From contig OZ038423.1 of NCBI GenBank assembly GCA_964036155.1, forward strand, positions 21,157,249-21,221,248: a stretch of 64,000 nucleotides of DNA. The letters run 5' to 3'. The position numbers were made by a program, and so were the translations under genes. This document shows, one piece after another, positions 35,482-47,585 of this stretch. How positions within the stretch are numbered: the stretch's first letter is position 1; every line of letters starts with the position of its first letter. This stretch comes from Diploscapter coronatus (taxonomy: Eukaryota; Nematoda; Chromadorea; Rhabditida; Rhabditidae). Under the pieces are notes generated by a model. The model made no database searches. It had not been told where the DNA came from and saw only the letters and a list, made by a program, of their open reading frames with translations.

Positions 35482-37277
35482 TTTTAATTTCAGATCTAAA
35501 AATTGTCCATTTTCAATAAAAAAATAAAAAAAACGCGAATAACGAAATTCAAATATTTTCCTTGGTATAAACCTTGGAATTAGGCACACGTCAGTTTATA
35601 ATTTTAACGAATTTATTTTCTTTTTATAAAGAAGCGCAATCTCACAAAAGCATTTTCACCATCAAGGTGCATCGGGGGAAATTCATAGAAGAAGAAGAAG
35701 GAAATAGACTTGAACTTCCAAAAATCATATAGACGAAGAAAATATAATAAAGGCATTTCTGAATATGTGTAAGTCGCAACTAGATAACAAATATATCGTA
35801 AGAGAAGTGTCAAAATGAAGAAGCAAAGACAATGCAAATATTTGGTGGACAGTTTGTCGTCATTCGAGAACTTTGATTTCATAAAATATAATCTGTCGAA
35901 TAAGTAGGAGTTATCACAAAGAGTTTGAGAGGAAGTTAAAAGAAAAAGAAAAAAAGCATACTACGAAAAATTATTCAAAACTGATGATGAATAATGCAGA
36001 TGGTTATCAAGTTGTACAATTTTGGAATTGGTCAGAAGGCACTTGCAAAACTATTCATCTCAGATATCTGTAAGTGTCTTCTGCTTATATAAGTGGTTTA
36101 GTCAAAGTGAGATGGCTAAAGATTTTCATGAAGAATAACTTACTCAAAACTTTCTATAAAACTATTTCGATCATCGGCTTCGAAATAGCGATAAGCACTA
36201 AAGTTATTCGTAGAAAATTGCTGTCTACCGACTTTTTGAATTTTCAAAAAATAATATTTCAGTAAACAGTTATTTGAAGAGGAAAGTTTGAATGGATGAA
36301 AGCAGTTGATTGTTTCGAATTGAATGGGAACGAACAACGGATGATTTTGGAGGTATTTGCATTTTGGCTGCGAAATTCGTGTCTAATTTCATAAATAATG
36401 AGGATAAGGTTGAAGATAAAATATTCTAAACAACAACTTACTAAGGAAAAGCTTGAGTAACAATGTTTTGTGATGCTTAAATCGATTAATACCTCTGAAT
36501 ATTTTGATGTCACATAACAAGAAGGTAAATGTTCTCTGTAAGAAAGTAGAATTCTTCATGAAATTTCTACCAACTTTGACTTGGAATACTTTCGATGATT
36601 CTGAAAAGCTTTGAATGAGTTCCAAATCTAAATCTTTTCGAAAATGTAGTGGATAAAAATGAAATCGTGATTAAAAATAGTGTCGAGTAAAAGTTCGGAA
36701 CAATGCTTGAGATTTGAAATGATTCTTTTCAGATTTTGTTTTAAGGAGTTTTTGTAGATTTGAAGGTAGCGTCGAGTAACGATATTCTTCGAAAACAATC
36801 CAGATTGATCCGCGAAAAAAACGATAAATTTTGCTATTTCAAGTTTCATGCATTGTTCCAAACTTTTGTGCTCCACTGTAAATCGAATTCTGCACAAACG
36901 CTCTGACAAAACTGGAAAATGCCATTTGATGAATGCGATAATAGTGATTGTGATAAGCAAATTAATGAGAGTAATGTAATTATTGTAGACTGATGGACAA
37001 ATCACAGGGATTCATTAATCAAAGAGCCATTCGAGTGATTAACTGATCAGAGAATATTTTGTTTGTGATACTCTATGAATCGTTGGGCTTTCGACGAAAA
37101 TTCATAAAATACCTTTTGATTTGTATCAAAGTAAGCAGATTATTAGTCCCAGAAAATGGCAATGATAGTGAATGTGAAAAGCAAAGACACTTGGAAAGGA
37201 AAAGCTGCCGTTCTACTCCAACTAACGCACAAGTCTCTAGCCATTCTCAATAAGCCATGTGAATCGACTAATCTTTG
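35482..37277. other. Intergenic, no gene recognised
   Basis: AT-rich. Several minus-strand open frames of 65 to 125 codons occur at 35613-37005. They have no family resemblance, biased composition (Phe, Ile, Leu, Lys) and overlap each other, so they were not called. The PYM promoter and the 3' end of the PHD gene should lie at the two edges. Confidence 0.5.
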
Positions 37278-40200
37278 TTAATCTCTGGTTCCATTAGTTT
37301 TGACCATTGATGACAAATGGTTGTTGTTGTTGATGGCGCCATTGCTCGTGCCAGCAGAGCCCGATCCGTTCGGTTTGGGCATTTTGGCCGATTCGGGATG
37401 TCTGCAGTTAGGGCAGAACCATTTGCCCTTTGGCTTGGTGGTCAGTCCGATGCACTCGAAATGGAACCACTCGATTTCGCATTTCTCGTTGTCGCAACCG
37501 ATCATCTCGCCAAACGATATCTGGATAAAATTATCTTATACCTGTCAAAGTCCAAAATTCTTACTCGGCTGCAGAAGCAATAAGTCGGTTCGTCATCGTC
37601 CTTCTGATTTCTCGTATTTCTGACACGAGTACTGACTCTCTTCTTCGGCTGTTGCTCTTTGACATAGTCTTTGTCCTTGTCAACCTGAAATAATGCATTG
37701 TTCGACCGAATGAAATGCTTGAATAATAGAAAGCTGGATTGAAATTTTGAGGAGTCAGAATCGGGGTTATCTATTAAAAGTTATCAGAATCAGAACAGTA
37801 CCTGGATCCACGAGCAACGACTGGAAAGCGCTTCTAGTGTGAACTCTTCCTTATTTTAGGAGGGAGTTTCACACTGGGAACGCAACTAATCGTTTGTGGA
37901 TTCAGCCACAGAAATCCTGACTCGTCTTATTTTATTAACTTTCTCGTACCTTCTCTTTCCGATTGTAAGGTCTCTTCTCCCGCTCTTCCTTGGCTCTGCT
38001 TCTCGTCTTCTTCCTCTCCACCTCCCCTTCTTCAGGCGCTTCATCGTCATCTGGCTGTGGAGTGTCGTCTCGATTACCCTGAAGTTAATCAATTTATATA
38101 TCCTTTATGATATCTAACCGATGGTCCGGCCTGAATGAGAGCTGGTCGAGATGAGCTTGATGATGTTGAGGGCGCAGAACCGGTAGGAGCTTTAGCCCCA
38201 GAACTGCTCAGCAATGCAGACGAATGCTCGAATGGAGCCTTGACTTTCTTCGACATTTTGGCAGGTGGCGCATCTTCTGAAATTTAGATAGATTAATAGT
38301 CTTTCCCTCTACCTTTCAAAAAAATTATCATGGTTAGTGTCCCCAAATAAATATGCCGAATAGCATTTCGGGATAAACTTTTTTGCGCAAATAGATGATC
38401 AGGAATGCTAATAAGATTTTTGTAAAGAAAAATAAAATTAGAAATTTTCGTGACCAAAAAATCGAAATGTATCTTGTGCTTATTTGCGCTTGAATATTTT
38501 GGGCTGATTTTTGACACAACCATTTTATCAGGTTTATCGTTGAATTAGATTGGTCTATCTGAGACCGTTTATGTTTGAAGGGTACTTCCTTCCCAAATTT
38601 TCTGCTTCAAACTACCACGCTCCTATCAGAAACGCATTTTCGTAAAGGGGCTAAGCTTGAAACCCTAATCATGGCCTTCCAATAACTTCAATACCGATAT
38701 CAACAAATAACCGAATTTTCGTATCGTAATTTACCTTCTGATGCTCATTCTTTTCTCTATTGTTGCTGATCATTACTTTACATTCCTGTTCTCTAGCTTA
38801 TTTCTTCTCAAGGATATGCGAAGCTATCATCTAGATATGATACCTGAATCAGCGTCATCGACTGGTAGATTTACTTTGCCAATCAGCCGAAAAACGGGAG
38901 CAGCTTCAAATGCTTCGATGAGTTGCGTAACTCGGGAAGCCAGTTGCAAGCCAGTAGTTTCGACCAATACCTAAAATGAATTGTCCTATAAGCTTGGAAA
39001 AACGGGTACTCACTTCGTTTGTCAATTGGGGTGTTATCTTAGGAATCTCAAGAGCTTTACGTTGTGATTTCGAACTGAAAATGAATCTTGATAAAGTTAT
39101 TGATAATTTCATGGCTTACGATGAAGCCTGCGTCCCTGATGTCGATGGCTGATCAGAATGATCAACACATGACGAAGAAGAGCTACTCGCTTTTCCATTA
39201 GTTTGGTTGCTAGTTGGAGTGTCCGATTGCTGCAGCAATCCTTTCAACCTCTTCAACATGAACAACTCCTCTTCGAGTATTCCTCGCCTTTGTCGGTCGA
39301 AATCGCTGAGAACGAGTATTTTTGGCTGATTACTGATAAATTCATCCTCTACCTGGCTTTGTTAGTGTTCATGACATCCTCAATCTCGTCATATTCGATA
39401 ACTCGTTTTGGTAGATATGGCAAGTCGCGATACAATCGTCGCCTTCGTTTCGGTGGTATAACTTCGATCACCTGCTCGTCCTCATCCGACTTACCAACGA
39501 GAAATTCTACAAGGAAAGATTCATTTGGGAACCCTGTAAGAATTACTTACCTGGATCATTATGCCTCCAGTACCGTTCCCACCTCTGCAATTGCCACGGG
39601 TCGATGTCCTCTTCCTGTTCCCTTGTGAGCGGCTGTAGCTCTACTTCTGTCTGCGTTTCTTCCGTTTCACTGTCATCCAGCTCCACTTCCATTCCGTCTT
39701 CGAGTTCATAAATCTCTCCCTCGATTTCTTCGATCTCCTCGCTCTCTTCGTCCGACACTTCTTCTCCTGAAATAACGCCACGTTGTTTATCGATTCTTGG
39801 AGTTTCTTGAGCAAGACTTAGGGGCAGATTTGAAGAACACAGATCAAGCAAAATGCTAACTTTGATGATGGGAGTAGGATTAGGACAAAGCTAAGTGATT
39901 ATGAGCCCAAAATGACGTGCAAGTCGGGTTGAACGCTTTTATGTATTGGTCGTTTTAGTCTGTTCTATCAAGTCTATGTCCCTATGCTTTATTCAAGAAT
40001 TCGTTTCGAGTTTTTTTCGCTAATTTTAGAAACATACCATCTTCGATAAAATCACTCTCGTGGAACTCTTCCTCAAATTCTCCGTCGACTATCGTGTCAT
40101 AATAGCCCTGGTGCTCCCCAGCGGCAGCAGCTTCTACTTCTTGTGTGCCCATCTCTTTCGACTGATCGATTTTGTCATCCATTTCTTCATCCCTAAAAGT

Positions 40201-40627
40201 CCCATTTGAATTATCGATCGTTATTATGACTTGAGGAGTTGTAGTTTCGTTTGAATATCGTTTCTAGATGATCAGTTTCCTACTTGTTATCAGGACCACT
40301 GTCGGATCCTTCGGCAGTCGATGAGCAAGCACTCGATGTGGCAGCCGCTGGGTTTGAGCTCGTTCTGCTCGGCTCCTCTGCCCCATCAGGAGGCTGCTCT
40401 TCCATGGGAGCCCCTGTCGCCAATTGAATTGGCTCCTGGAATGTTCTCATTCAGGAAAGGCACTGATTTATTTTACGTACCGCGGGTCGTGCCCGATTGA
40501 TTCTGGCTGTGGCCAGCTCGTTAGTCGATTCCGTGAGTGGCACAGACAACGAGGCTTCGAATGCTTTGTGCAGATGTACTGACTGACTAATTGAGCTCTC
40601 CAAGTCTGTCAGTATCTTTAGATCAGC
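37278..40627 (-). CDS. ING-type PHD-finger protein with long acidic N-terminal part (5' end not found)
   Basis: Twelve phase-consistent exons: 40627-40481, 40435-40284, 40192-40038, 39766-39551, 39506-39353, 39305-39120, 39074-39014, 38970-38844, 38276-38119, 38078-37950, 37684-37565 and 37520-37278. They give 615 residues and are still open at the 5' end. The C-terminus holds an ING-family PHD finger: [26 protein letters not shown] and KGKWFCPNC. It has all eight Zn ligands and the aromatic/Asp features that read histone H3K4me3 in ING proteins. A basic NLS-like stretch precedes it ([21 protein letters not shown]). The N-terminal 380 residues are acidic ([23 protein letters not shown]) with a [10 protein letters not shown] motif and a KRRRR cluster. 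I did not find the usual N-terminal ING coiled-coil domain. Either it lies on upstream exons, or this is an unusual ING-PHD protein or two genes joined in error. Confidence 0.72.
37802..37905. repeat. Foldback repeat in an intron of the PHD gene
   Basis: CTGGATCCACGAGCAACGAC (37802-37821) and the following AGTGTGAACTC..CCT recur inverted up to CTGAATCCACAAACGATTAG read from 37905 on the other strand. Arms are about 48 bp and imperfect, with almost no loop. It is probably a MITE remnant. Confidence 0.6.
38340..38450 (+). repeat. Dispersed repeat, copy 1
   Basis: It shares ordered blocks with 63240-63350: TCCCCAA..A.ATATGCCGAAT, TTTCG, AATAAGATT.TT and AAGAAAAATAAAATTA.AAATTTC, all in the same orientation. 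Both copies sit inside introns. Confidence 0.6.
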
Positions 40628-42979
40628 CTAAAATTATTATTTACAAAAATAAAAAATAAAGTCGAAAATTTCACGCGACAACAAATTTAAGCTCCAAAAA
40701 TACATCGATGAGTAAGCGAATTATTTCGACGATATTCTTGCTAAAACTATCCTAGATAAAATCAATAAGATGAGCTGAGAAAATAATGATCGATAAGTAA
40801 GAATTCTGTGCGAATTTAAAAGTGTATTTCGTTTATTACGTCGTGGATATCTCCTATCGAATGCGCAGGCGGTGTTTTCGAAAATTAATATCCTAAAACT
40901 GCAACACCATAACTCCAAAAATATCTCCATAATGACTATAAATTATGCTTCTTAAAATGTATTAATTCAAATTGTTTTGCTGCAAATAATTTCACCGAAA
41001 TGCACTTATTTGGGAGCGCTACACGTGACAGCACTAAGTCCGCTATAATTTTGTTTTTATGACTGAATTTCAGTTTTAGTAGCATCAGAAAATTCTTGAC
41101 ATAATTATGAGGCATTAACGAAGTAAAATAAAGCGAGGAATTTCAAATTTCACATAAAAATGAATAATCATAAAAATGCACGTAAAAATGATGATGGAAA
41201 TGGGACAGATTTGGGATGTAATTAGATGAATGGGTGCAAATGAGGCAGGCATGAATTAGGAGAGCAAACAGAGAGCATCAAATCATACAAAATGGAACGA
41301 CCATAATTAATTAAATTAAAATCCAGCAGGTGAAAGCGAGAGCGTTTTCTTTACGAAACGGCGTCTTTCTTCATAGCCTCGTTTTCTCCCCCTTCTCCCC
41401 CAAAGCGAGCCTACTCTACGTCTTTTCTCCCCTCGTTGCTTCTCTGCCCCCTTCCACTGCCTCTTTCAATGTCTCTACACTTGCTTCTTCTTCTCTAACC
41501 ACTCTCCTTCTTTTCCACACTACCTAGACGCCTTCATTTCCTTTTACCTATTATGGAATATCGGCCATGTCACTCCACTCCATCTCATATCATTTCCTTG
41601 ATTTCATTCCGCTGTTATGGATATTTTTGTATGCATTCAGAACGAACCCAGTAGTTCGGTTATCAGAAAATCCACAGCGAGTAAATAAGTGCGTCGAAGT
41701 AGTTCAGATCAGCAATCGAAGATTTGCACTTTTCAAGGCTATTCTGACCATTCCCCGGAACACATGAGAGATACAAGTCGAACTTTTCTTGATTTTATCA
41801 AACTTATTTCTGGTGATCCGAAGAGAAATCCACGAGGACAGAGACGCAGACAAACAGACAGTTATACAACACAATCACTGCAGTTTACAACTGTTCATAG
41901 ACAGTTGCTGCTAAATATTGATAGAGGAGCCTCTGCTAAATAAAATAGAGAAAGAAAAAACAAATTTTGAAGAAATCTAAATTACTTGTTATCATACCAT
42001 CCAAGATAAATGTGCATATGTGTATATTGATGAACACATAAAGACAATATAGACGTCTATCTATCCATCTAATGAATATCGAAAATGTACAAAGTTGTTA
42101 TCATTATTGATGATGGAGATAAAAAGAGTGATGTCTTAATTTCGTTACGTAAACTTTGTTATTACGCAATATTGAACTCGACTATTTACGAGATAAACGT
42201 TGCATTGAAAGAGAGATGCGTATCTGTGAACACGACGCATAGGTACATAGTTAAGGCTCGCAGGCACCTTTCTGCCTTCTTTTGCAAACAATCATCTCGT
42301 AAATAGCAGGATTTGGCTTCATATTTCTTTGATTACTGAAATTTCTATTCATTTGGTAATGGTATGCAAATTTCTACACTTGAAGTTTAATCATGCTCAG
42401 TCTTTATAAGCATTTATTAGTACAAATTATTATTATGAACATATTATCAGAACAATTCCTCTGGAATCTTGAGTGCTATCCGCTTCGGTCAATTTTATGG
42501 ATACAGTATCTTCCTGCATCCAAACAATTCAAGAGCATTCGTATTGTTTCAGTGTTTTATGATATTTTCGTTGAGCTGTTTTGTATGATTGGTAATAGAT
42601 AGCCAACCAACCTTTCAATTACATTCTCTGAAGTAATCAATCACGGAAAAGAACGACAGTATATAAACTCGAAGTTCATATATTGATTTATATTCTCTTT
42701 AAATCCTTTTTAAATATCCTAAACTGCATTGAATTTATTGTATGAGAATATACTCTATTCTTAAAACTGCTCCAATATAAGTTTGTAAAAGTGACAAACT
42801 GCAAATTATAAATAGTCTCTCCTTTCCGAAAACAGTCTATTTTTCCTATTGATGTATCCTTTTCACTCGAATCAATCATTTATTTTCGAGAAGAAATTGT
42901 CCGTCGCATTTCCCTTGTTCCATTCTTTCAATCGACTGATGAATTTAGACTTTTGAAATTCAGATAAGCTAAGCCAGTG
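40628..42979. other. Region between the divergent PHD gene and FAAH gene
   Basis: It probably holds 5' exons of the PHD gene and both promoters. A pyrimidine-rich block lies at 41360-41520. A Ser/Arg/Gln-rich open frame with one internal stop is listed separately at 41617-41943. Other open frames here have no support. Confidence 0.45.
41617..41943 (+). pseudogene. Protein-like frame broken by one in-frame stop
   Basis: ATG 41617 opens 23 codons (MDIFVCIQNEPSSSVIRKST...) to a TAA at 41686-41688. The same frame then continues for 84 codons with protein-like composition (SSSDQQSKICTFQGYSDHS, LDFIKLISGDPKRNPRGQRR) to a stop at 41941-41943 that overlaps an AATAAA. No intron long enough to remove the stop is visible. 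It may be a decayed gene, or the last exon of an unfound gene. I recognise no family. Confidence 0.3.
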
Positions 42980-45900
42980 ATGGGTCCTCGCTGGTTTCCC
43001 TCATGGGTCTGGTTCTACCTCTGGCCTCTGATCATGCTCACCTCTCGCCTCTACTTCCTCGCAGTCAATCTGATCTTCGCGCTCTACAACTACTTCCAAC
43101 CTCGTAAATGGGTTCCTGAACCGACAGATCGACTTCTGCTGATCAGTGCAACGCAGGCAGCGAAATTGATTTCACAGAAAGAGGTAAAGATTTTGGAGAA
43201 AGAGGTTAAATGAACCGTTTTTTTTCAGATTACATCCCGACAACTCATCGACGCTTACATTCGCAGAATTGAACAGGTTGCATAAAATGGTGGTGATGAA
43301 AAATGAACACTCATTATAGATCAACCCAATAATCAATGCAATGATTGTCAACTTCTTCGATGACGCAAGAGCAGAGGCTGATGAAGCAGATCGAACAATT
43401 GAGAATCTAAGTGAAGATGAAGTGAAGGAGGTATTCATCATCTTTATTAGAGATTTTGACAAGTCTTTTATTATCAACGAACAAGAAGCGATTTTTCGAG
43501 CATAGAGAACCATAATGCAGGCTCGAGAAGTTTTCTTTCATCGTTTCGTCGAACTAGTATATCTAATGAAGCGTTTGCGATTTTTTTGTTTTCTCTAGCC
43601 ATCTCGCTTTCATTAATCGCGTTTTTCTGTGTCACAGTATATGGCAACGAGTTTCCAATTTTATTTATTATAGTTGTTCCAAAAGAAGCCCCTGCTCGGT
43701 GTGCCATTCACTGTGAAGGACGCGTTCGAAATTGAAGATGTCGTGGTGACTTGTGGAGTCTACAACATGAAAGACGTCAAATCTAAATCGACTGCCGAGA
43801 GCATCATCAGGTATTTTGAAATTTCAAAAGTATTTTACTTTTTCGATAATTGGATATGATAAACTAGCGGCTTCCTATAAAATTCACCAATTCGCGCATG
43901 ACCGACCACCATTTGTACAATTCATTAGGCTTTAAAAGTAGGGAGTGGAAGCAAAAGAGAAAAGTAAGAAAGAGAACTGACGAATTTTACAAATGGTGGT
44001 CATGATAAACCTGGTGAGCTATAAAGGAGGCCAAACTAGCGAATCCAAATTTTAAATTTCAAAAAATCAAATAAAACTCTAAATAGCTATTTGGAAACAG
44101 CATGACATCATACACACAAGATATGAGCAGAACTGAATAAGAGATGGCAGGGTAAGAAATCGTTTCTCATACTATTTCGTCCATGGACTGTGCCATGATG
44201 ATTTGCTGTTTCCAGGTTTCTCTCTAAATCTCAAAAGTATGATAGTCTAAATTTTAGCTAGGCATTCTTGACAAATTATTATTATTTTAGGATGAAAAAT
44301 GCTGGCGCAGTTCTGCTCGGAATAACGAATGTGGCAGAGGCGTCCATGTGGTTTGAATCGAACAACACGATCTATGGCAGAACAGTCAATCCCTACGATT
44401 CGAGGAGAATTGCGGGCGGAAGCAGTGGAGGAGAAGGAGCGTTGATTGGAGCCGCTGGTTCTGTGGTAAGTTGGTTTTATCCTTCAATTGTTTTAATTTT
44501 ATATCGAAATGCTTTCAGGTGGGACTTGGATCAGGTACGAATATTTTCAGTTTTGCTTTTCCATCAGCGACTTTCTGGTTTTGAAATAGCTACTACTTCA
44601 GACATCGGCGGCAGTATCCGAATCCCATCATTTGTTGGGGGAATATTTGGAATGAAGCCCACTCCAAGTGAGGAAACTGATACTTTGTCGAATTTATTGT
44701 GAATCTTCCAGACATGGTTCCTCTCGACGGCCATATTCCTGTTAAGCGAGACTTTCAAGGTGAAATGTTGAGAATCGGGCCGATGTGCAGATATGCTGAA
44801 GATTTGCCGCTGCTTTTGAAGGTACAATTTACCTTTTGAATCAAAAATTGCAAAAAAAATCTCATGTTTGATGAAAATATCTCTCGATTTTATTTTGGAA
44901 ACCGATTTTTCACTGTATTTCTAATGAAAAAGTCGATCTTCCGTTTTAGCTATGAAGCAGTCGTATGAAATCTTTCAGATTTTGGTTGGTCCGAATGCGA
45001 GCAAACTTAACTTGGACGAACCGGTTGTTCGTAAGAAATTGCGCCTGTTTTATGCCGAAGGACTGCAGGACTGTCCAGTCACTCAATCACTCAGCTGTGA
45101 GATGAGACATGTAAAGTTTTATTTAAGATAGTTGTGCTTAGAAACTCTTTCCGAATAGACTCGACCGTGAAAAATACATTTGTAGTCTCAATCAAACTGA
45201 ACTAATCTCAAATTTCACCGCAATATCGAACTGAATATTCGTCATATTTTGAAGATCACTTCAGGCCCTTCGCAAAGCAGTGAAACTCCTCGAAATGAAG
45301 TACGACACGAACGCTACCCGAATCTGTCTGCCCACAGCCAATTATGCCTGCGAGATGTTCGTGCTCTCGATGGAGGATGAAACGCAGTCAGACATTCGCG
45401 AATGGATTGTTAATCCTTATGTAAGTTTTTATTAGTAAAAATTTGCATGATAGAAATTTTTCTTCCATGAAAGTCTCCACTTTTTGTCACATTCTCTATA
45501 AACTATAGACGAAAATGACTATTCTTGGTTGTAGGAAATATGAACAAAGATTGCAAAACCACAGCATTTTCGGAAGAAGACAAATTTTCGATCAAAACTG
45601 GTCCTCATTCCAGCAACGAATGAATAATTTCAACCTTTCTTCAAATTCCAGAGTGGTCAGGGAAAAGTGGACTGTTGGAAGGAACTGCCCGCTTTTATGA
45701 TGGGGAAATCGAAGCACACTCTGCCTTCAATTCTGCAAGGCATCCTGGCCACTATCAATCCGTTTACTCCGGGCAGACACAGGGAGGTCATCAACATGAG
45801 GGATCGACTCAGGAACCAGCTCGAACAGTTATTGAGTAAGCATTTTATCATTTTGGATTTTTTTTTAAATTTAATTCTGAAAAAAACAACTTGATTTTTG

Positions 45901-46659
45901 AAATTTTCATACCAAATAAGCATGCAACAGATTATCTAAATGCTGATCATTGAATTGTTTGTTATTTCGTCATTTGTGCATTGCAATAATTCCAAGTAGC
46001 TTTTAGAAGTTTGATTTTTTTCCAAATTAAAAATATATATTTTAGGCGATGACGGTATTTTGTTGTTCCCCTGCTGGTCAGTGACAGCCCCTTTTCACAA
46101 CGAGACCGTCTTCGAGCCATTCGATTTGGGCTACACGGCCCTGTGGAACTGTCTTCGTCTGCCTGCCATTTCCTGTCCTGTCGGATTGGATGCAAAAGGC
46201 CTCCCTCTCGGTGTTCAGGTAGGTTTCATCAATTCAAACTTCTTGTAAATCGTTTTATGTTTGATGATTTGTTTTTTTGTAAATTAAAAATGGAAGAATA
46301 TTAAGATATTCAAGCATTATCACGATTTTAATAAGCGACTACTGTGAAAAACGGGCGCCACTTTTCGAGTGGCACAATTTTTTCCTTTTCGCATTGATTT
46401 TGCTAAGATTATAGAAAGGGAACCGATATCTTGCGAAATATTCAACGACCTTCTGAAGCTCAAATGAACCAGAAAATCTGTTTAATTGTTTATTCTAGCT
46501 CGAATTACCGAGAGCTAGAATATCCATGTTAGTTTGGTCGAATGAGTAAATAAACTCTTTCAGCTAATCGGGATGCCATTTTCCGACCGCCAGCTCATTG
46601 CAGTTGCTCAGGATCTCGAGGAAGGATTCAGCGGCTGGACTCCTGCGAGGATGCAGTGA
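42980..46659 (+). CDS. Fatty-acid amide hydrolase (FAAH2-like amidase)
   Basis: Thirteen exons: 42980-43183, 43229-43276, 43320-43430, 43674-43810, 44291-44465, 44519-44534, 44602-44667, 44712-44821, 44979-45110, 45265-45420, 45652-45835, 46046-46218 and 46564-46659. They give 535 residues, the size of human FAAH2 (532). The enzyme hydrolyses N-acyl ethanolamines such as anandamide. The N-terminus has a hydrophobic membrane anchor (WVWFYLWPLIMLTSRLYFLA). The Ser-Ser-Lys triad of the amidase signature family is present: Lys136 in GVPFTVKD, Ser211 in AGGSSGGE and nucleophile Ser235 in SDIGGSIRIPS. The glycine-rich turn before the nucleophile (VGLGS) is encoded by a 16-nt microexon. Intron 43811-44290 holds a foldback repeat. 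The start is the ATG at 42980, since an upstream in-frame extension would lack an ATG. Confidence 0.94.
43862..44043. repeat. Foldback (MITE-like) repeat in a FAAH intron
   Basis: The left arm from AAACTAGCGGCTTCC to CATGACC..CACCATTTGTA (43861-43918) pairs with the right arm from TTTACAAATGGTGGTCATGA to GGAGGCCAAACTAGCG (43985-44042). Arms are about 60 bp and diverged. No ORF lies between them. Confidence 0.65.
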
Positions 46660-47585
46660 TTTTCATCTTGATATACAGTTTTATCTACATTTTAATATAT
46701 TTGGATGATTTTAGCCATATTTTTAGAAGTTTTTATTTTTATTTTTTTCTTACGAATGAAGATGACTCAAGAGAAAGTTCAGACATAATTGCCTTGATAT
46801 TCAGAATTTTTCTTATGACAAGATGAAGAAAAATAAATTAGTTTTATGCAAATGTATTTTTTAGAAATTATTTGATATTAGCCGTAAATCGTGCTCGATA
46901 TCTATTCAGATGCAGACTGTCTTCTTAATTCGTTGTAACGTATCACAATATCATGTTCATTAACGATCGGAAACAACGTCATTAACCTGTGCACTCCGTT
47001 TCCATGAAATTAACATGGCGTCAATATCCCGTAATTTGATGCAAATGGAAAGCAGATTAAATTTAGAAAAATAAACCTCTGCTCAGGATTACGGTTATCG
47101 ATTTTTGTCTTTCTTTTTCATATGCTCTAATTTTATCTGTACTGGCTGTTAATGAACATGAGACTGTCACATTATCTCATTTCGTTCATTTGAACTCTTT
47201 ATCTAATTTGTTAATATTCTCTCTTATCATTGCACTGAAACAGGTCAGGTGTATGTTCATTGACCTGCTGCTGGTGAACGATAAGCAGCTAATTGAACAC
47301 TTCATTTCTTTTAGATTACAGATATTTTTCTTGGTTGTTACAAGTTTTACAAGATTCCTCACTTTTCAAGCAGTTTTAGCTGTTTGCGCAATTCTTTTTC
47401 ATTTTTTGTAGTAATTTCTTCCTGTTCTCTGCCTCTTTTCCCTGCATTGATTTATCGGCCATCGTTTTTTTATTTACTTGCAACAACCTCACTAACATTT
47501 CTTTCTGACTCATCTCATTCTTTTATTTTTTCGTTATTTTCTCGATCGATAGCTAATTTAATTGCAGATTTGGTGCTAAAACTGA
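46660..47585. other. Intergenic between FAAH and alfa-1
   Basis: An AATAAA near 46829 could end the FAAH transcript. Two nearby GTTCATTAACGA-like motifs occur at 46953-46970 and 47150-47165. The presumed alfa-1 promoter lies at the right side. No gene was recognised. Confidence 0.5.

Noticed and set aside
35613..37005. Several minus-strand frames of 65 to 125 codons
   Set aside because: AT-driven, overlapping one another, without conserved motifs or splice logic.
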